From positions 1 to 64,000 of the forward strand of contig CALUNG010000001.1 of assembly GCA_944321955.1 (NCBI GenBank): a stretch of 64,000 nt of DNA, given 5' to 3'. Every line of letters starts with the position of its first letter. Within the stretch, counting starts at the first letter, position 1. A model generated the notes under the pieces. That model saw nothing but the letters and a program-made list of their open reading frames with translations. It did no database searches and had not been told where the DNA came from. Both the position numbers and the translations under genes were made by a program. This document shows, one piece after another, positions 16,750 to 25,554 of this stretch. Source of the DNA: an uncultured Alistipes sp. GTDB taxonomy: Bacteria; Bacteroidota; Bacteroidia; Bacteroidales; Rikenellaceae.

Positions 16750-18219
16750 GTGTCACTCAGGGAGAAAATCATGCACGGTTGGTTCGGCCTGCGCCGCCGT
16801 GAAGTGGAGCGTTTCAAACGTTTTCCGATTCAGACGCAGCAGCGCATGCTTGCCGGAGTGCTGGCACGCGGGGCCGGGACCGATTTCGGCCGCCGCTATG
16901 AAATAGACCGTATCGAGACGGTCGGAGAGTTCCAGTCGCGTATACCGTTGACGGATTACGATTCGTTTTCTGGCTATGTGAAGCAGATGCTCGGCGGCGA
17001 AAGGGATGTTACGGCGCGCGGACGGGTGCGACTCTTTGCCCGCTCGTCGGGAACCACGTCGGACCGCAGCAAGTACATACCGGTAACGCGGCGCGGATTG
17101 TGGAACGACCATCTGCGAGGCATGCGCGATGTGGTGACGCTCTATCTGGCGGCATGCCCCGATTCGCATGTGCTCGAAGGCAAGACGCTGACGCTCGGAG
17201 GATCGTGTTTCGTGCGCAACGGAGCAACCATCGGCGACCTGTCGGCGCTGTTGATGCTCGAGACGCGTGCTGTGAGCGAATGGTTCCGCCTGCCGGAGAT
17301 CGAAACGGCGCTGTTGCCCGATTTCGACGAGAAGGTCGAGCGTATATGCCGCGAATGCACGGGGCAAAATGTGACGTCGTTTGCCGGTGTCCCGTCGTGG
17401 AACCTGGCGTTGATGCGCCGCGTACTCGAATATACGGGTCGCGACGATCTGCGTGAAGTGTGGCCCGGACTCGAACTATTCGTACACGGAGGCATGGGTT
17501 TTGCGCCCTACCGCAGGGCCTTCGGCGAGCTGTTCCCGTCTGGAGACATCCGCTACATGGAGACATACAACGCCTCGGAGGGCTTCTTCGCGATAGCCGA
17601 CGACATGTCGCGCAACGACATGCTGCTGATGCTCGACTATGGGACCTTTTACGAATTCCGCGACGGATCGACGGTCGTGCCGCTCGAAGGTGTCGAGTGC
17701 GGCCGCAACTATGCGATGATCATAACGACGTCGAACGGATTGTGGCGGTACGAGCTGGGCGATACCGTGGAGTTTACTTCCACGTCGCCGTACAGGATAA
17801 GGATTACGGGACGTACCCGTCAGTTCATAAACGTTTTCGGCGAAGAGCTGGTACTCGACAATGCCGAGCGTGCCGTGGCGGCCGTGTGCGCACGTACGGG
17901 AGCGGTTGTCGAGGAGTATACCGTGGTCCCGCGATACATGAGCCGGGGACGCAAGGGTGCGCATGAGTGGGTTGTGGAGTTCTCGCGCCGCCCGGACGAT
18001 GCTGTTGAGTTCGCACGGGAGCTCGACGAGGAGCTGATGATGCTCAACTCCGATTACGAAGCCAAGCGGCGCAGTACGATGGAGCCGTTGTCGGTTGTAG
18101 AGGTGCCGCGCGGTACCTTCAGACGCTGGCTCGCGGCCAAAGGCAAAAACAAGGTGCCGCGCCTGTCGAACGACCGTCGCACGGCAGATGACCTGATGGA
18201 GTTTGTAAAGTTGAAATGA
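16750..18219 (+). CDS. GH3-family acyl-adenylate/amide synthetase-like protein
   Basis: 489-residue member of the ANL superfamily's GH3 branch, first known from plant auxin-conjugating enzymes and common in Bacteroidota with unknown substrate. Seen: ATP P-loop-like ARSSGTTSDRSKYIPV (about residues 97-112), YNASEGFFAI, then WRYELGDTVEF and the hinge/C-terminal domain GRTRQFINVFGEELV. These match the adenylation motifs, so acyl-AMP formation followed by transfer to an amine is plausible. The start is GTG 16750 or ATG 16771. Only 37 bases separate it from the nucleoside kinase gene, so the following genes may be co-transcribed. Confidence 0.85.
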   Translation: MSLREKIMHGWFGLRRREVERFKRFPIQTQQRMLAGVLARGAGTDFGRRYEIDRIETVGEFQSRIPLTDYDSFSGYVKQMLGGERDVTARGRVRLFARSSGTTSDRSKYIPVTRRGLWNDHLRGMRDVVTLYLAACPDSHVLEGKTLTLGGSCFVRNGATIGDLSALLMLETRAVSEWFRLPEIETALLPDFDEKVERICRECTGQNVTSFAGVPSWNLALMRRVLEYTGRDDLREVWPGLELFVHGGMGFAPYRRAFGELFPSGDIRYMETYNASEGFFAIADDMSRNDMLLMLDYGTFYEFRDGSTVVPLEGVECGRNYAMIITTSNGLWRYELGDTVEFTSTSPYRIRITGRTRQFINVFGEELVLDNAERAVAAVCARTGAVVEEYTVVPRYMSRGRKGAHEWVVEFSRRPDDAVEFARELDEELMMLNSDYEAKRRSTMEPLSVVEVPRGTFRRWLAAKGKNKVPRLSNDRRTADDLMEFVKLK

Positions 18220-18256
18220 AAAACTACAATAATATAATTTTTAATCCGAACTTGAG

Positions 18257-18880
18257 ATGTACATAGCAATTGCGGGAAATATCGGCAGCGGCAAGACTAC
18301 TCTTACCGAGATGCTTACGAAACACTACGGCGCAAAGGCATATTACGAGGATACGGACAATCCGTACATAGGCGACTTCTACGAGGACATGAAACGCTGG
18401 GCATTCCAGCTTCAGATCTACTTTCTCGGCAGTCGTGTGCGCCAGACCCTCGACATGCTTGCCGACAATGCCGAGAACGTATTCCAGGACCGTACGATAT
18501 ATGAGGATGCGTACATATTTGCCGGCAACCTGCATCAGATGGGACTGATGTCGGGACGCGATTTCAGAACATACATGAAGGTCTTCGACGTCTCTTCGAC
18601 GCTCATACCGCGTCCGGACCTGCTCATATACCTCAAGGCGAGTGTACCGACGCTCATAACGCAGATACGCAAACGCGGCCGCGAGTACGAACAGAATATC
18701 GACGAGAACTATCTCGGCCACCTCAACGACAAGTACAACGACTGGATCGACAACATTTACGACGGCGAGGTGTTCGTTGTCGACAAGGACAACGAGGATT
18801 TCGTCGATGATCCGGCAGTGTTTGAACGCATCTGTGCCGAAGTGGAGAAGAAACGCGCCTTGCTGAAGGCGAAAAAGTAG
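18257..18880 (+). CDS. deoxynucleoside kinase
   Basis: Phosphorylates deoxynucleosides for salvage using ATP. 207 residues with P-loop GNIGSGKT (residues 7-14), the substrate-site EDTDNPYIGDFYED, the DRTIYEDAYIF motif that follows the catalytic acid, and an arginine-rich lid KRGREYEQNI. Length and motifs match the dAK/dGK-dCK family; which base is preferred is not readable. It is 37 bases after the GH3 gene and 6 bases before the methyltransferase gene. Confidence 0.92.
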   Translation: MYIAIAGNIGSGKTTLTEMLTKHYGAKAYYEDTDNPYIGDFYEDMKRWAFQLQIYFLGSRVRQTLDMLADNAENVFQDRTIYEDAYIFAGNLHQMGLMSGRDFRTYMKVFDVSSTLIPRPDLLIYLKASVPTLITQIRKRGREYEQNIDENYLGHLNDKYNDWIDNIYDGEVFVVDKDNEDFVDDPAVFERICAEVEKKRALLKAKK

Positions 18881-18886
18881 AGGCCG

Positions 18887-20251
18887 ATGTCGCTTCCTGA
18901 AAAGTTTGTCGCGCGTGTCGTCGACGAGATGGGCCCGACCGAGGGCCGTGCCTTGTGCGAGGTGCTCGAGGGTGAACCTCCCGTGTCGGTACGTCTCAAT
19001 CCGGATAAACCGCGTGCGGAGTTCGACGGCGAGCCCATACCGTGGAGCCGTTACGGGTTGCGTCTTGCCGTGCGGCCGTCGTTTACGGCCGATCCGCGTT
19101 TCCATGCGGGGGCCTATTACGTGCAGGAGGCGGGCTCGCAGTTTGTCGGACACCTGCTGGAGCCGTACGACATTGAAGGCGCTACGGTTCTGGACATGTG
19201 TGCGGCGCCCGGAGGCAAGACGACGCTCTATTCGACGATGGTCGGAGCCGGCGGTCTGGTCGTCGCCAACGAAATAGTGCGCAATCGTGCCATGGTATTG
19301 GCCGACAACGTGCGCAAGTGGGGCGTAGGCAATGTCGTGGTGACGAACAATACGCCGAAGCATCTGGCCGCTTTCGAAAACTGGTTCGACGTGGTGGCCG
19401 TCGATGCCCCATGCTCGGGCGAGGGAATGTTCCGCAAGGATCACGGCGCACGTGACGAGTGGAGCGAGAATGGTGTCAGGATGTGTGCCGCACGACAGAC
19501 AGAGATTCTCGACGAGGCATGGCGAGCGTTGCGTCCGGGCGGCGTCCTGATATACAGCACCTGTACGTTCAATACTGTGGAGAACGAAGGAGTGCTGCGG
19601 TCGTTTGCCGAACGGATGGGCGACGAACTCGTTGAGGCTGAGCCGGTGACGTGTGAAACGTCGTGGGGAGTAGCCGAAGGTCGTGTCGGCGCGTTCAGAA
19701 CCTACAGGTTCTATCCGCACCGTACTGTTGCCGAGGGCTTTTTTGCCTCCGTGGCACGCAAAAGGGAGTCGGGAGAACGCCGTTCCGTGCCTAAACCGCG
19801 ACGTCGCGTGATGAACGATATCGGCGGAGATGCACGGCGCGAACTGTCGCACTGGGTACTGCATCCGGACCGTATGCGGTTCGCCGAGGTCGGCGGCAGC
19901 CTTCATGCATACCATGCCGGCAGGTATGACGATGTGCGATACGTTTCGGAGTCGCTCAATGTGGTCTGCTCGGGAGTGGATATGGGGCAGATCTTCGGAG
20001 GAAAGCTCAAGCCCGATCCGGCGCTGGCCTTCTTCTGCGGATTGGACCGTGATGCCGTACCGGTGGCCGACCTGTCGCGCGACGAGGCGCTGGCATATCT
20101 GCGCAAGCAGGAGCTTCCGGCGTCGCTATTTGCCGACGGTGTGAATCTGGTCTGCTGCGACGGCTTTGCCCTGGGTTTTGCCAAGCGCATAGCCAACAGG
20201 GTGAACAACATGTATCCCAACTCTTTGAGAATATTGAAAACCGATCTGTAA
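18887..20251 (+). CDS. RsmF-like rRNA cytosine-C5 methyltransferase
   Basis: 454-residue RsmB/NOP-family m5C methyltransferase. SAM motif DMCAAPGGKT (about 103-112), first catalytic-region cysteine in DAPCSGEGMF (Cys176) and nucleophile in YSTCTFN (Cys226). The C-terminal extension with DYDDVRYV-type and LYRKQ-like segments resembles RsmF, which modifies 16S rRNA, rather than RsmB. The substrate position is inferred from overall architecture. It starts 6 bases after the kinase and is followed after 13 bases by the MerR gene, so it lies within an apparent operon. Confidence 0.88.
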   Translation: MSLPEKFVARVVDEMGPTEGRALCEVLEGEPPVSVRLNPDKPRAEFDGEPIPWSRYGLRLAVRPSFTADPRFHAGAYYVQEAGSQFVGHLLEPYDIEGATVLDMCAAPGGKTTLYSTMVGAGGLVVANEIVRNRAMVLADNVRKWGVGNVVVTNNTPKHLAAFENWFDVVAVDAPCSGEGMFRKDHGARDEWSENGVRMCAARQTEILDEAWRALRPGGVLIYSTCTFNTVENEGVLRSFAERMGDELVEAEPVTCETSWGVAEGRVGAFRTYRFYPHRTVAEGFFASVARKRESGERRSVPKPRRRVMNDIGGDARRELSHWVLHPDRMRFAEVGGSLHAYHAGRYDDVRYVSESLNVVCSGVDMGQIFGGKLKPDPALAFFCGLDRDAVPVADLSRDEALAYLRKQELPASLFADGVNLVCCDGFALGFAKRIANRVNNMYPNSLRILKTDL

Positions 20252-20264
20252 ATTTTTTCGTGCC

Positions 20265-20783
20265 ATGGCAGAAAAACTTTTTTATTCGATGGGCGAGGTG
20301 GCCGAGATGTTCGACGTGAACCAGTCGCTGATACGCTATTGGGAGTCGAAGTTCGATGTGCTGCGTCCCAAAAAGAACAGGAAGGGCAACCGCATGTTCC
20401 GCCCCGAGGACATCGAGAATTTCAAGATGATATACCATCTGGTCAAGGAGCAGGGCATGACGCTCGAAGGGGCCCGGCGCGCCATGAAACAGCGCGGTAC
20501 GGCGGCCGTTTCGAGCGATGCGGAGTTGATGGAGCATCTGCTCAACATACGGTCGATGCTTGCCGAGGTCCGCGAGATACTCAAGGTCCGCGAGGACGAC
20601 ATTGTAGTGGATGACAAGGATGCTCCCGACACCAAGGAGGGCGAAGCCGTCGAGCCACAGCCGAAAAAGTCGGGACGCGGACGCCGGGCCGTCGAGGTGA
20701 TCGAACCGCTCGAACGTGAGGAGACCTCCGAGGAGGAGAAGCCTGCCCCGAAACTGCCTTTCTACGAACAAACACTTTTCTGA
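20265..20783 (+). CDS. MerR-family transcriptional regulator
   Basis: 172 residues. The N-terminal winged helix (about 5-75) has YSMGEVAEMFDVNQSLIRYWE and RKGNRMFRPEDIENFKMI, followed by a short helix. The C-terminal half is charged and rich in Glu and Lys, with no cysteine pair, so metal sensing is not indicated. This short MerR form is widespread and conserved in Bacteroidota. It is 2 bases upstream of the NIF3-like gene, and its target is unknown. Confidence 0.88.
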   Translation: MAEKLFYSMGEVAEMFDVNQSLIRYWESKFDVLRPKKNRKGNRMFRPEDIENFKMIYHLVKEQGMTLEGARRAMKQRGTAAVSSDAELMEHLLNIRSMLAEVREILKVREDDIVVDDKDAPDTKEGEAVEPQPKKSGRGRRAVEVIEPLEREETSEEEKPAPKLPFYEQTLF

Positions 20784-20785
20784 GT

Positions 20786-21574
20786 ATGAAGATAAGGGAG
20801 ATAACCGATGTGATTGAGGCTTTTGCCCCGCTGTCGTTGCAGGAGTCGTACGACAATGCCGGCCTCATAGTGGGACGGCCGGATGACGAAGTGCATTGCG
20901 CCCTGTTGGCCGTTGACGTTACGGACGAGGTGATGGACGAGGCCGAACGCGAGGGGTGCGACATGGTGATAACGCATCACCCGATAATATTCCACCCGCT
21001 CAAACGTCTCAACTCGTCGAACTACATCGAACGGTGCGTCGAGCGGGCCGTGCGCAAGGGTATTGCGCTCTATGCATGCCATACCAATCTCGACAGCGCA
21101 CCGCACGGCATGAGCTGGCGCCTGTGCGATATGCTCGGTGTCGGCAACCTGCGCGTTCTGCAGCCGTCGGCCGAGATGGCCGGTGCCGGTTTCGGTGCTG
21201 TTGGCGAGTTGCCGGAACCTATGCCGACTGTCGATTTCATGCATCGCATAATGGAGGTTACCGGTGCCTCGGTCGTTCGCCACAGCGATCTGGTAAAACC
21301 GACGGTCAGCCGTATTGCCGTATGCACAGGAGCCGGAGCGTCGCTCATGGCCGATGCACGTGCTGCAGGAGCTGATCTCTATCTGACGTCGGATCTCAAG
21401 TATAATGACTTCATGACCCCCGACGGAGCCTTCATCGTGGCGGATATCGGTCATTTCGAGAGCGAATATTGCGCAATTGAGATATTATTTGATATTTTAT
21501 CGAAAAAAATGATTACCTTTGCGGTTCGCAAGAGTGGACACTCGCGAAGCCCTGTAAGTTACTTGACAAAATAA
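20786..21574 (+). CDS. NIF3-like dinuclear metal-centre protein (YbgI/YqfO family)
   Basis: 262 residues, the short form without the PII-like insertion that many homologues of about 360 residues carry. Metal ligands typical of the family are visible: THHPIIFHPLK (about 64-74), CHTNLDSAPHG with an Asp ligand, and a late GHFESEY. Family members form toroid hexamers with two metals per subunit. Suggested roles include GTP cyclohydrolase I partner or hydrolase, unproven. Paired with the zinc-ribbon coiled-coil gene, a conserved neighbourhood. Its last 60 bases carry a promoter for that gene. Confidence 0.9.
   Translation: MKIREITDVIEAFAPLSLQESYDNAGLIVGRPDDEVHCALLAVDVTDEVMDEAEREGCDMVITHHPIIFHPLKRLNSSNYIERCVERAVRKGIALYACHTNLDSAPHGMSWRLCDMLGVGNLRVLQPSAEMAGAGFGAVGELPEPMPTVDFMHRIMEVTGASVVRHSDLVKPTVSRIAVCTGAGASLMADARAAGADLYLTSDLKYNDFMTPDGAFIVADIGHFESEYCAIEILFDILSKKMITFAVRKSGHSRSPVSYLTK
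21489..21521 (+). promoter_or_regulatory. promoter inside the 3' end of the NIF3-like gene
   Basis: TTG (21489-21491), 22-base gap, TACCTTTG (21514-21521), 70 bases before the zinc-ribbon gene. It would let that gene be transcribed independently of the operon. Confidence 0.55.
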
Positions 21575-21590
21575 ACTGAAAAACATATAT

Positions 21591-22352
21591 ATGGCAGCAC
21601 AGAAAAAGACATCGGAAGCGGATTTCTCAATGCAGGAGAAGATTGCCGCTCTCTACGAGTTGCAGAAAATCGATTCGCAGATTGACGAGATCAACAAGAT
21701 CAAGGGCGAATTGCCGCTTGAGGTTCAGGATCTGGAGGATGAGATTGCCGGCCTGAATACGCGTATCGACAATATCAAGGCCGAGATCGAGGAGCTCAAT
21801 GCTCTTTCGAAGCAGCGCAGTCGCGAGAAGGACAAGGCTCAGATACAGATTGCCAACTACAAGGAGCAGCAGAACAACGTCCGCAACAACCGTGAATTCG
21901 ATGCCATTTCGAAGGAGATCGAATATCAGGAGCTCGAAATCGAGCTGGCCGACAAGCGACTGAAGGAGTATGCCGCAGGCATTAAGGTAAAGAAGGCTTC
22001 GCTCGAGGAGACGCAGGCCACCGTCGCCGAGCGTACGATGGATCTCAACGCCAAAAAGGCTGAACTCGACAGCATCGAGGCCGAGACGGCTGATCAGGTG
22101 GCCGATCTGGAGAAACGTGCCGAGGCCGCCAAGACCAAAATAGACGAGCGTCTGCTTGCGGCTTACGAGCGTATCCGCAAGAACGTACACAACGGTCTTG
22201 CCGTGGTAACCATACGCCGCGATGCTTGCGGCGGTTGCTATAACCGTATCCCGCCCCAGCGCCAGGCCGATATCCGTCTGGGCAAGAAGCTGATCGTTTG
22301 CGAGTATTGCGGCCGCATACTTGTCGGCGGCGACGAGGAGCAGGAACAGTAG
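21591..22352 (+). CDS. coiled-coil protein with C4 zinc ribbon (CT398/CdsZ-like)
   Basis: 253 residues. A long antiparallel coiled coil (about 15-200) is followed by a zinc ribbon with CGGC (213, 216) and CEYC (237, 240). Structural homologues such as Chlamydia CT398/CdsZ have this hairpin-plus-ribbon shape, and the molecular role in free-living bacteria is unknown. It is expressed from an internal promoter or by read-through from the NIF3-like gene 16 bases upstream, and is terminated by a strong hairpin. Confidence 0.88.
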   Translation: MAAQKKTSEADFSMQEKIAALYELQKIDSQIDEINKIKGELPLEVQDLEDEIAGLNTRIDNIKAEIEELNALSKQRSREKDKAQIQIANYKEQQNNVRNNREFDAISKEIEYQELEIELADKRLKEYAAGIKVKKASLEETQATVAERTMDLNAKKAELDSIEAETADQVADLEKRAEAAKTKIDERLLAAYERIRKNVHNGLAVVTIRRDACGGCYNRIPPQRQADIRLGKKLIVCEYCGRILVGGDEEQEQ

Positions 22353-22373
22353 TCCTTTAAGATCTGATGATAT

Positions 22374-22421
22374 AAGCCGACTGGCGGAATGTGCTCATCC
22401 ATTCCGCCAGTCGGCTTTTTT
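22374..22421 (+). terminator. terminator after the zinc-ribbon gene
   Basis: AAGCCGACTGGCGGAATG pairs with CATTCCGCCAGTCGGCTT around an 8-base loop, then TTTT. Confidence 0.92.
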
Positions 22422-22479
22422 ATGGGCCGGATATTCCTGTCGGCTCTCCACCGTGGCTAAAAATATCGTACGTATGCTC

Positions 22480-22508
22480 TTGAGTTTGTAAAAATATGAT
22501 TACCTTTG
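22480..22508 (+). promoter_or_regulatory. promoter of nadE (and possibly rseC-rnf)
   Basis: TTG (22480-22482), 18-base gap, TACCTTTG (22501-22508), 31 bases before the nadE ATG and after a terminator. Confidence 0.7.
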
Positions 22509-22539
22509 CGGAATAGTAAGTGAGATTAACTTTTGGCAG

Positions 22540-24126
22540 ATGAAGATAGCTCTTGCTCAATTGAATTATACGACCGGCGACATTCAGGGCAATGCCTCGA
22601 AAATAGTTGGTGCCGTAGAGAAGGCCAAGGACGCACATGCCGACCTTGTAGTGTTCGCAGAACAGGCCGTGAGCGGTACTCCCGCGTTCGATCTGTTGCG
22701 TAAGACGACTTTTATCGAGCTTTGCGACGAGGCGCTCGAGGATATAGCTTCACATTGCAAAGGCATTGCCGCAATCGTCGGCCTGCCCATTCTTACAAAT
22801 GAAGGAACCATAAGCGCAGCTGCCGTTGTCGTTGACGGTAAGGTAGTGCGTTGCGTCGGCAAGCAGTTCATCTCCGCCCGCCGCGAAATGGGTTATCTCG
22901 TGCCGTCGAAAGGCTACGAATATGTCGAGATGTGCGGACACAGGATGGCTGTCGTCGTAGGCGACGACCTGAGCCATATTCACGACATGGATCGCGAGGC
23001 CGACATGATCATAAGCGTTAATTCGCGCCGCTACGGCAAGGATGTCCTCGCATACCGTTACGATTCGTTCCGCAAGACGGCATTCGTAGAGGGCAAGACC
23101 CTCGTCTTCATCAACAATGTCGGCGGTTCGGGCGAGATTGTCTATGACGGCACTTCGTGCGTGGTCGACAAGAGCGGCGACATTACCCTGATGATGAAGA
23201 GTTTCGAGGAGGATTTCGCCGTGTACGATACGGATGCCCCGCACATGGCGGTTGAGACGATGCCCTATTCGACCTGCAACGACCATACGCGCATGCTTTA
23301 CCGTGCCGCCTGCCTCGGCCTGAAAGACTACTTCGCCAAGAGCGGATACACCAAGGCAAGCATAGGTCTTTCGGGCGGTATCGACTCTGCCGTTGTGGCC
23401 TGCATTGCGGCCGATGCTCTCGGACGTGAGAATGTAAGGGCACTGCTCATGCCTTCGCAGTTCTCGTCGGACCATTCGGTCGAGGATGCCAAGGAACTCG
23501 CCGAAAATCTGGGAATACAGTACAGCGTACTGCCGATTACAGAGGTCTACAGGTCGATAATGGATACGCTCAAACCCATTACCGGCGGTACAAAGTTCGA
23601 TTCGACCGAGGAGAATATCCAGTCGCGTATCCGTACGGTCATGCTGATGGCCCTGCAGAACAAGAGCGGGTACATACTGCTCAACTCCTCGAACAAGAGC
23701 GAAAATGCATTGGGCCTGTGTACGCTTTACGGCGATACGGCAGGCGCATTCAGCGTTACGGGCGACATCTACAAGACCGAGATGTATGCCGTGGCGCGAT
23801 ATATCAATCGTGAATTCAACGACGTAATTCCGGAAAACATATTGACCAAGGAGCCGTCTTCGGAGCTCCATCCAAATCAGAAGGACAGCGACATATTGCC
23901 TCCTTACGATGTCGTGGACGCCATTCTCGAGCGCATGATCGAGGAGGGACAGCACCGCGAGGAGATAATCAATGCCGGTTTCGACTCGGATGTCGTCGAG
24001 AAGATACACTCGATGATCATGCGTAACGAGAAGAAACGTTACCAGTTCCCGCCCGTGCTTAGGTTGTCCTCATGTGCATTCAAGCATGAACGTCTGATGC
24101 CTCTGATCAACAAGTACGGATATTAG
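22540..24126 (+). CDS. nadE: NAD+ synthetase with N-terminal nitrilase-like domain lacking the catalytic Cys
   Basis: Last step of NAD synthesis: amidation of deamido-NAD+. 528 residues, the short fused form. The C-terminal synthetase domain is intact with SGGIDS (278-283) and GTKFDSTEENIQSRIR. The N-terminal nitrilase-type domain normally releases ammonia from glutamine with a Glu-Lys-Cys triad. Here Glu41 (FAEQAVSG) and Lys108 (GKQF) are present, but the usual ICED motif reads VVGDD, so Gly141 stands where the cysteine nucleophile should be. The enzyme should therefore depend on free ammonia or an external amidotransferase. 23 bases upstream of rseC, suggesting linkage to the NADH-producing Rnf operon. 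Confidence 0.92.
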   Translation: MKIALAQLNYTTGDIQGNASKIVGAVEKAKDAHADLVVFAEQAVSGTPAFDLLRKTTFIELCDEALEDIASHCKGIAAIVGLPILTNEGTISAAAVVVDGKVVRCVGKQFISARREMGYLVPSKGYEYVEMCGHRMAVVVGDDLSHIHDMDREADMIISVNSRRYGKDVLAYRYDSFRKTAFVEGKTLVFINNVGGSGEIVYDGTSCVVDKSGDITLMMKSFEEDFAVYDTDAPHMAVETMPYSTCNDHTRMLYRAACLGLKDYFAKSGYTKASIGLSGGIDSAVVACIAADALGRENVRALLMPSQFSSDHSVEDAKELAENLGIQYSVLPITEVYRSIMDTLKPITGGTKFDSTEENIQSRIRTVMLMALQNKSGYILLNSSNKSENALGLCTLYGDTAGAFSVTGDIYKTEMYAVARYINREFNDVIPENILTKEPSSELHPNQKDSDILPPYDVVDAILERMIEEGQHREEIINAGFDSDVVEKIHSMIMRNEKKRYQFPPVLRLSSCAFKHERLMPLINKYGY

Positions 24127-24149
24127 GATTTTCGGCCGAACGCAAGACG

Positions 24150-24572
24150 ATGAACATGAACGGACATATCGAACACATCGGGCGCGTCGAGAAGATTGTC
24201 GGCCGAAACGTATTCGTCAAGATCATATCACAGAGCGCATGCGGCAGCTGCCAGGCCCGCAAGGCGTGCGGCATGAGTGAATCATCCGAAAAAATCATAG
24301 AGGTGGAGACCTCGTCCGCCGCGGGTTATTCCGTCGGCGAGGATGTCGTCGTGTCGGTCCGCCGCAGGGTGGGCCTCATAGCCGTTGCGATAGCTTATGC
24401 CGCACCGCTGTTCGTGCTGCTGGGCGTACTCGCCGGAGCCGGAGCCATCGGTGTGAGCGAGGGCGTGGCTGCCTTGTCATCGCTGTGCGGCGTGGCGGTG
24501 TACTATCTGTTGCTGTGGTTTTTCAGGGACCGGATATCGGACAGAGTGAATTTTACTATTCATAAAATATAG
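24150..24572 (+). CDS. rseC: RseC/SoxR-reducing-system family protein
   Basis: 140 residues: an N-terminal segment with four cysteines (SACGSCQARKACGM, about 29-42), then a conserved beta part, two membrane helices (about 75-95 and 105-125) and a short positive tail. RseC proteins travel with rnf operons and are thought to help SoxR reduction or Rnf assembly. The start may be ATG 24150 or ATG 24156. Three bases separate it from rnfB. Confidence 0.9.
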   Translation: MNMNGHIEHIGRVEKIVGRNVFVKIISQSACGSCQARKACGMSESSEKIIEVETSSAAGYSVGEDVVVSVRRRVGLIAVAIAYAAPLFVLLGVLAGAGAIGVSEGVAALSSLCGVAVYYLLLWFFRDRISDRVNFTIHKI

Positions 24573-24575
24573 GCA

Positions 24576-25550
24576 ATGAGTATTTTACTTTTTACTGTTT
24601 TGACGCTTTGCGTTCTTGGCGTGTTGTCGGCCGTAGTGCTTTACTTCGTCGCCCGGAAATTCAAGGTCGAGGAGGATCCCCGTATCGACGAAGTGGAGAA
24701 GATGTTGCCCGGTGCCAACTGTGGAGGTTGTGGTTTTGCGGGATGCCGCGCCATGGCCGAAGCTCTGGTGAAACGTGACGACATATCCGAACTCTTCTGC
24801 CCGGTTGGCGGAGGCGATACGATGAAGGCCGTTGCCACATATCTGGGTAAGGCCGCCCCCGAAAAGGAACCGCGCGTGGCTACGGTACGTTGCGGAGGAA
24901 CATGCGAAAAACGCCCGCGTACCAACACTTTCGACGGGGCCCGTTCTTGTGCGGTAGCTTCGTCGCTCTATGTCGGCGAAACGGCTTGCGCGTACGGCTG
25001 TCTTGGTTACGGCGACTGTGTGACGGCTTGCGCCTTCGATGCGATCCACATCAATCCCGAAACCGGTATCGCCGAGGTCGACGCCGAGAAGTGTACGGCC
25101 TGCGGTGCCTGCGTGAAGGCTTGCCCCAAGGGCCTTATCGAGTTGCGCAAGAAGTGGCCCAAAGGTCGTGCCATTTACGTGTCGTGCATGTCCAGGGACA
25201 AGGGCGCCGTTGTGATGAAGGCCTGCAAGGCCGGATGTATCGGTTGCGGCAAGTGCGAGAAGGTTTGCGAGTTCGGAGCCATCACCGTTCAGAACAATCT
25301 GGCGTTCATCGATTCGGACAAGTGCCGTCTGTGCCGCAAGTGCGTGAACGAGTGCCCGACGGGAGCCATCAGGATCATCGGTCTGGCCCCGCTGCCGAAG
25401 GCCCCGAAGGCTGCCCCGGCAACTCCTGCTGCAGCTCCTGCCGCCAAGGCTGAACCTGCGGCCCCGAAGGCTAATTCCGCTGCCGCAAAGAATACGGTTG
25501 CCGAAACGGCCGAAAAGGTCGAATCCGTTGTAAACAAAAAGGAGGAGTAA
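24576..25550 (+). CDS. rnfB: Rnf complex iron-sulfur subunit RnfB
   Basis: Ferredoxin-facing electron entry subunit of the ion-translocating ferredoxin:NAD+ oxidoreductase. 324 residues: an N-terminal membrane helix, the [4Fe-4S] Fes motif GANCGGCGFAGC plus a later FCPVGG, then several cysteine motifs including CTACGACVKACP, CIGCGKCEKVC and CRLCRKCVNECP. The last 55 residues form an Ala/Pro/Lys-rich tail absent from short RnfB proteins. First rnf gene after rseC, in the order B-C-D-G-E-A. Confidence 0.96.
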   Translation: MSILLFTVLTLCVLGVLSAVVLYFVARKFKVEEDPRIDEVEKMLPGANCGGCGFAGCRAMAEALVKRDDISELFCPVGGGDTMKAVATYLGKAAPEKEPRVATVRCGGTCEKRPRTNTFDGARSCAVASSLYVGETACAYGCLGYGDCVTACAFDAIHINPETGIAEVDAEKCTACGACVKACPKGLIELRKKWPKGRAIYVSCMSRDKGAVVMKACKAGCIGCGKCEKVCEFGAITVQNNLAFIDSDKCRLCRKCVNECPTGAIRIIGLAPLPKAPKAAPATPAAAPAAKAEPAAPKANSAAAKNTVAETAEKVESVVNKKEE

Positions 25551-25554
25551 CACT

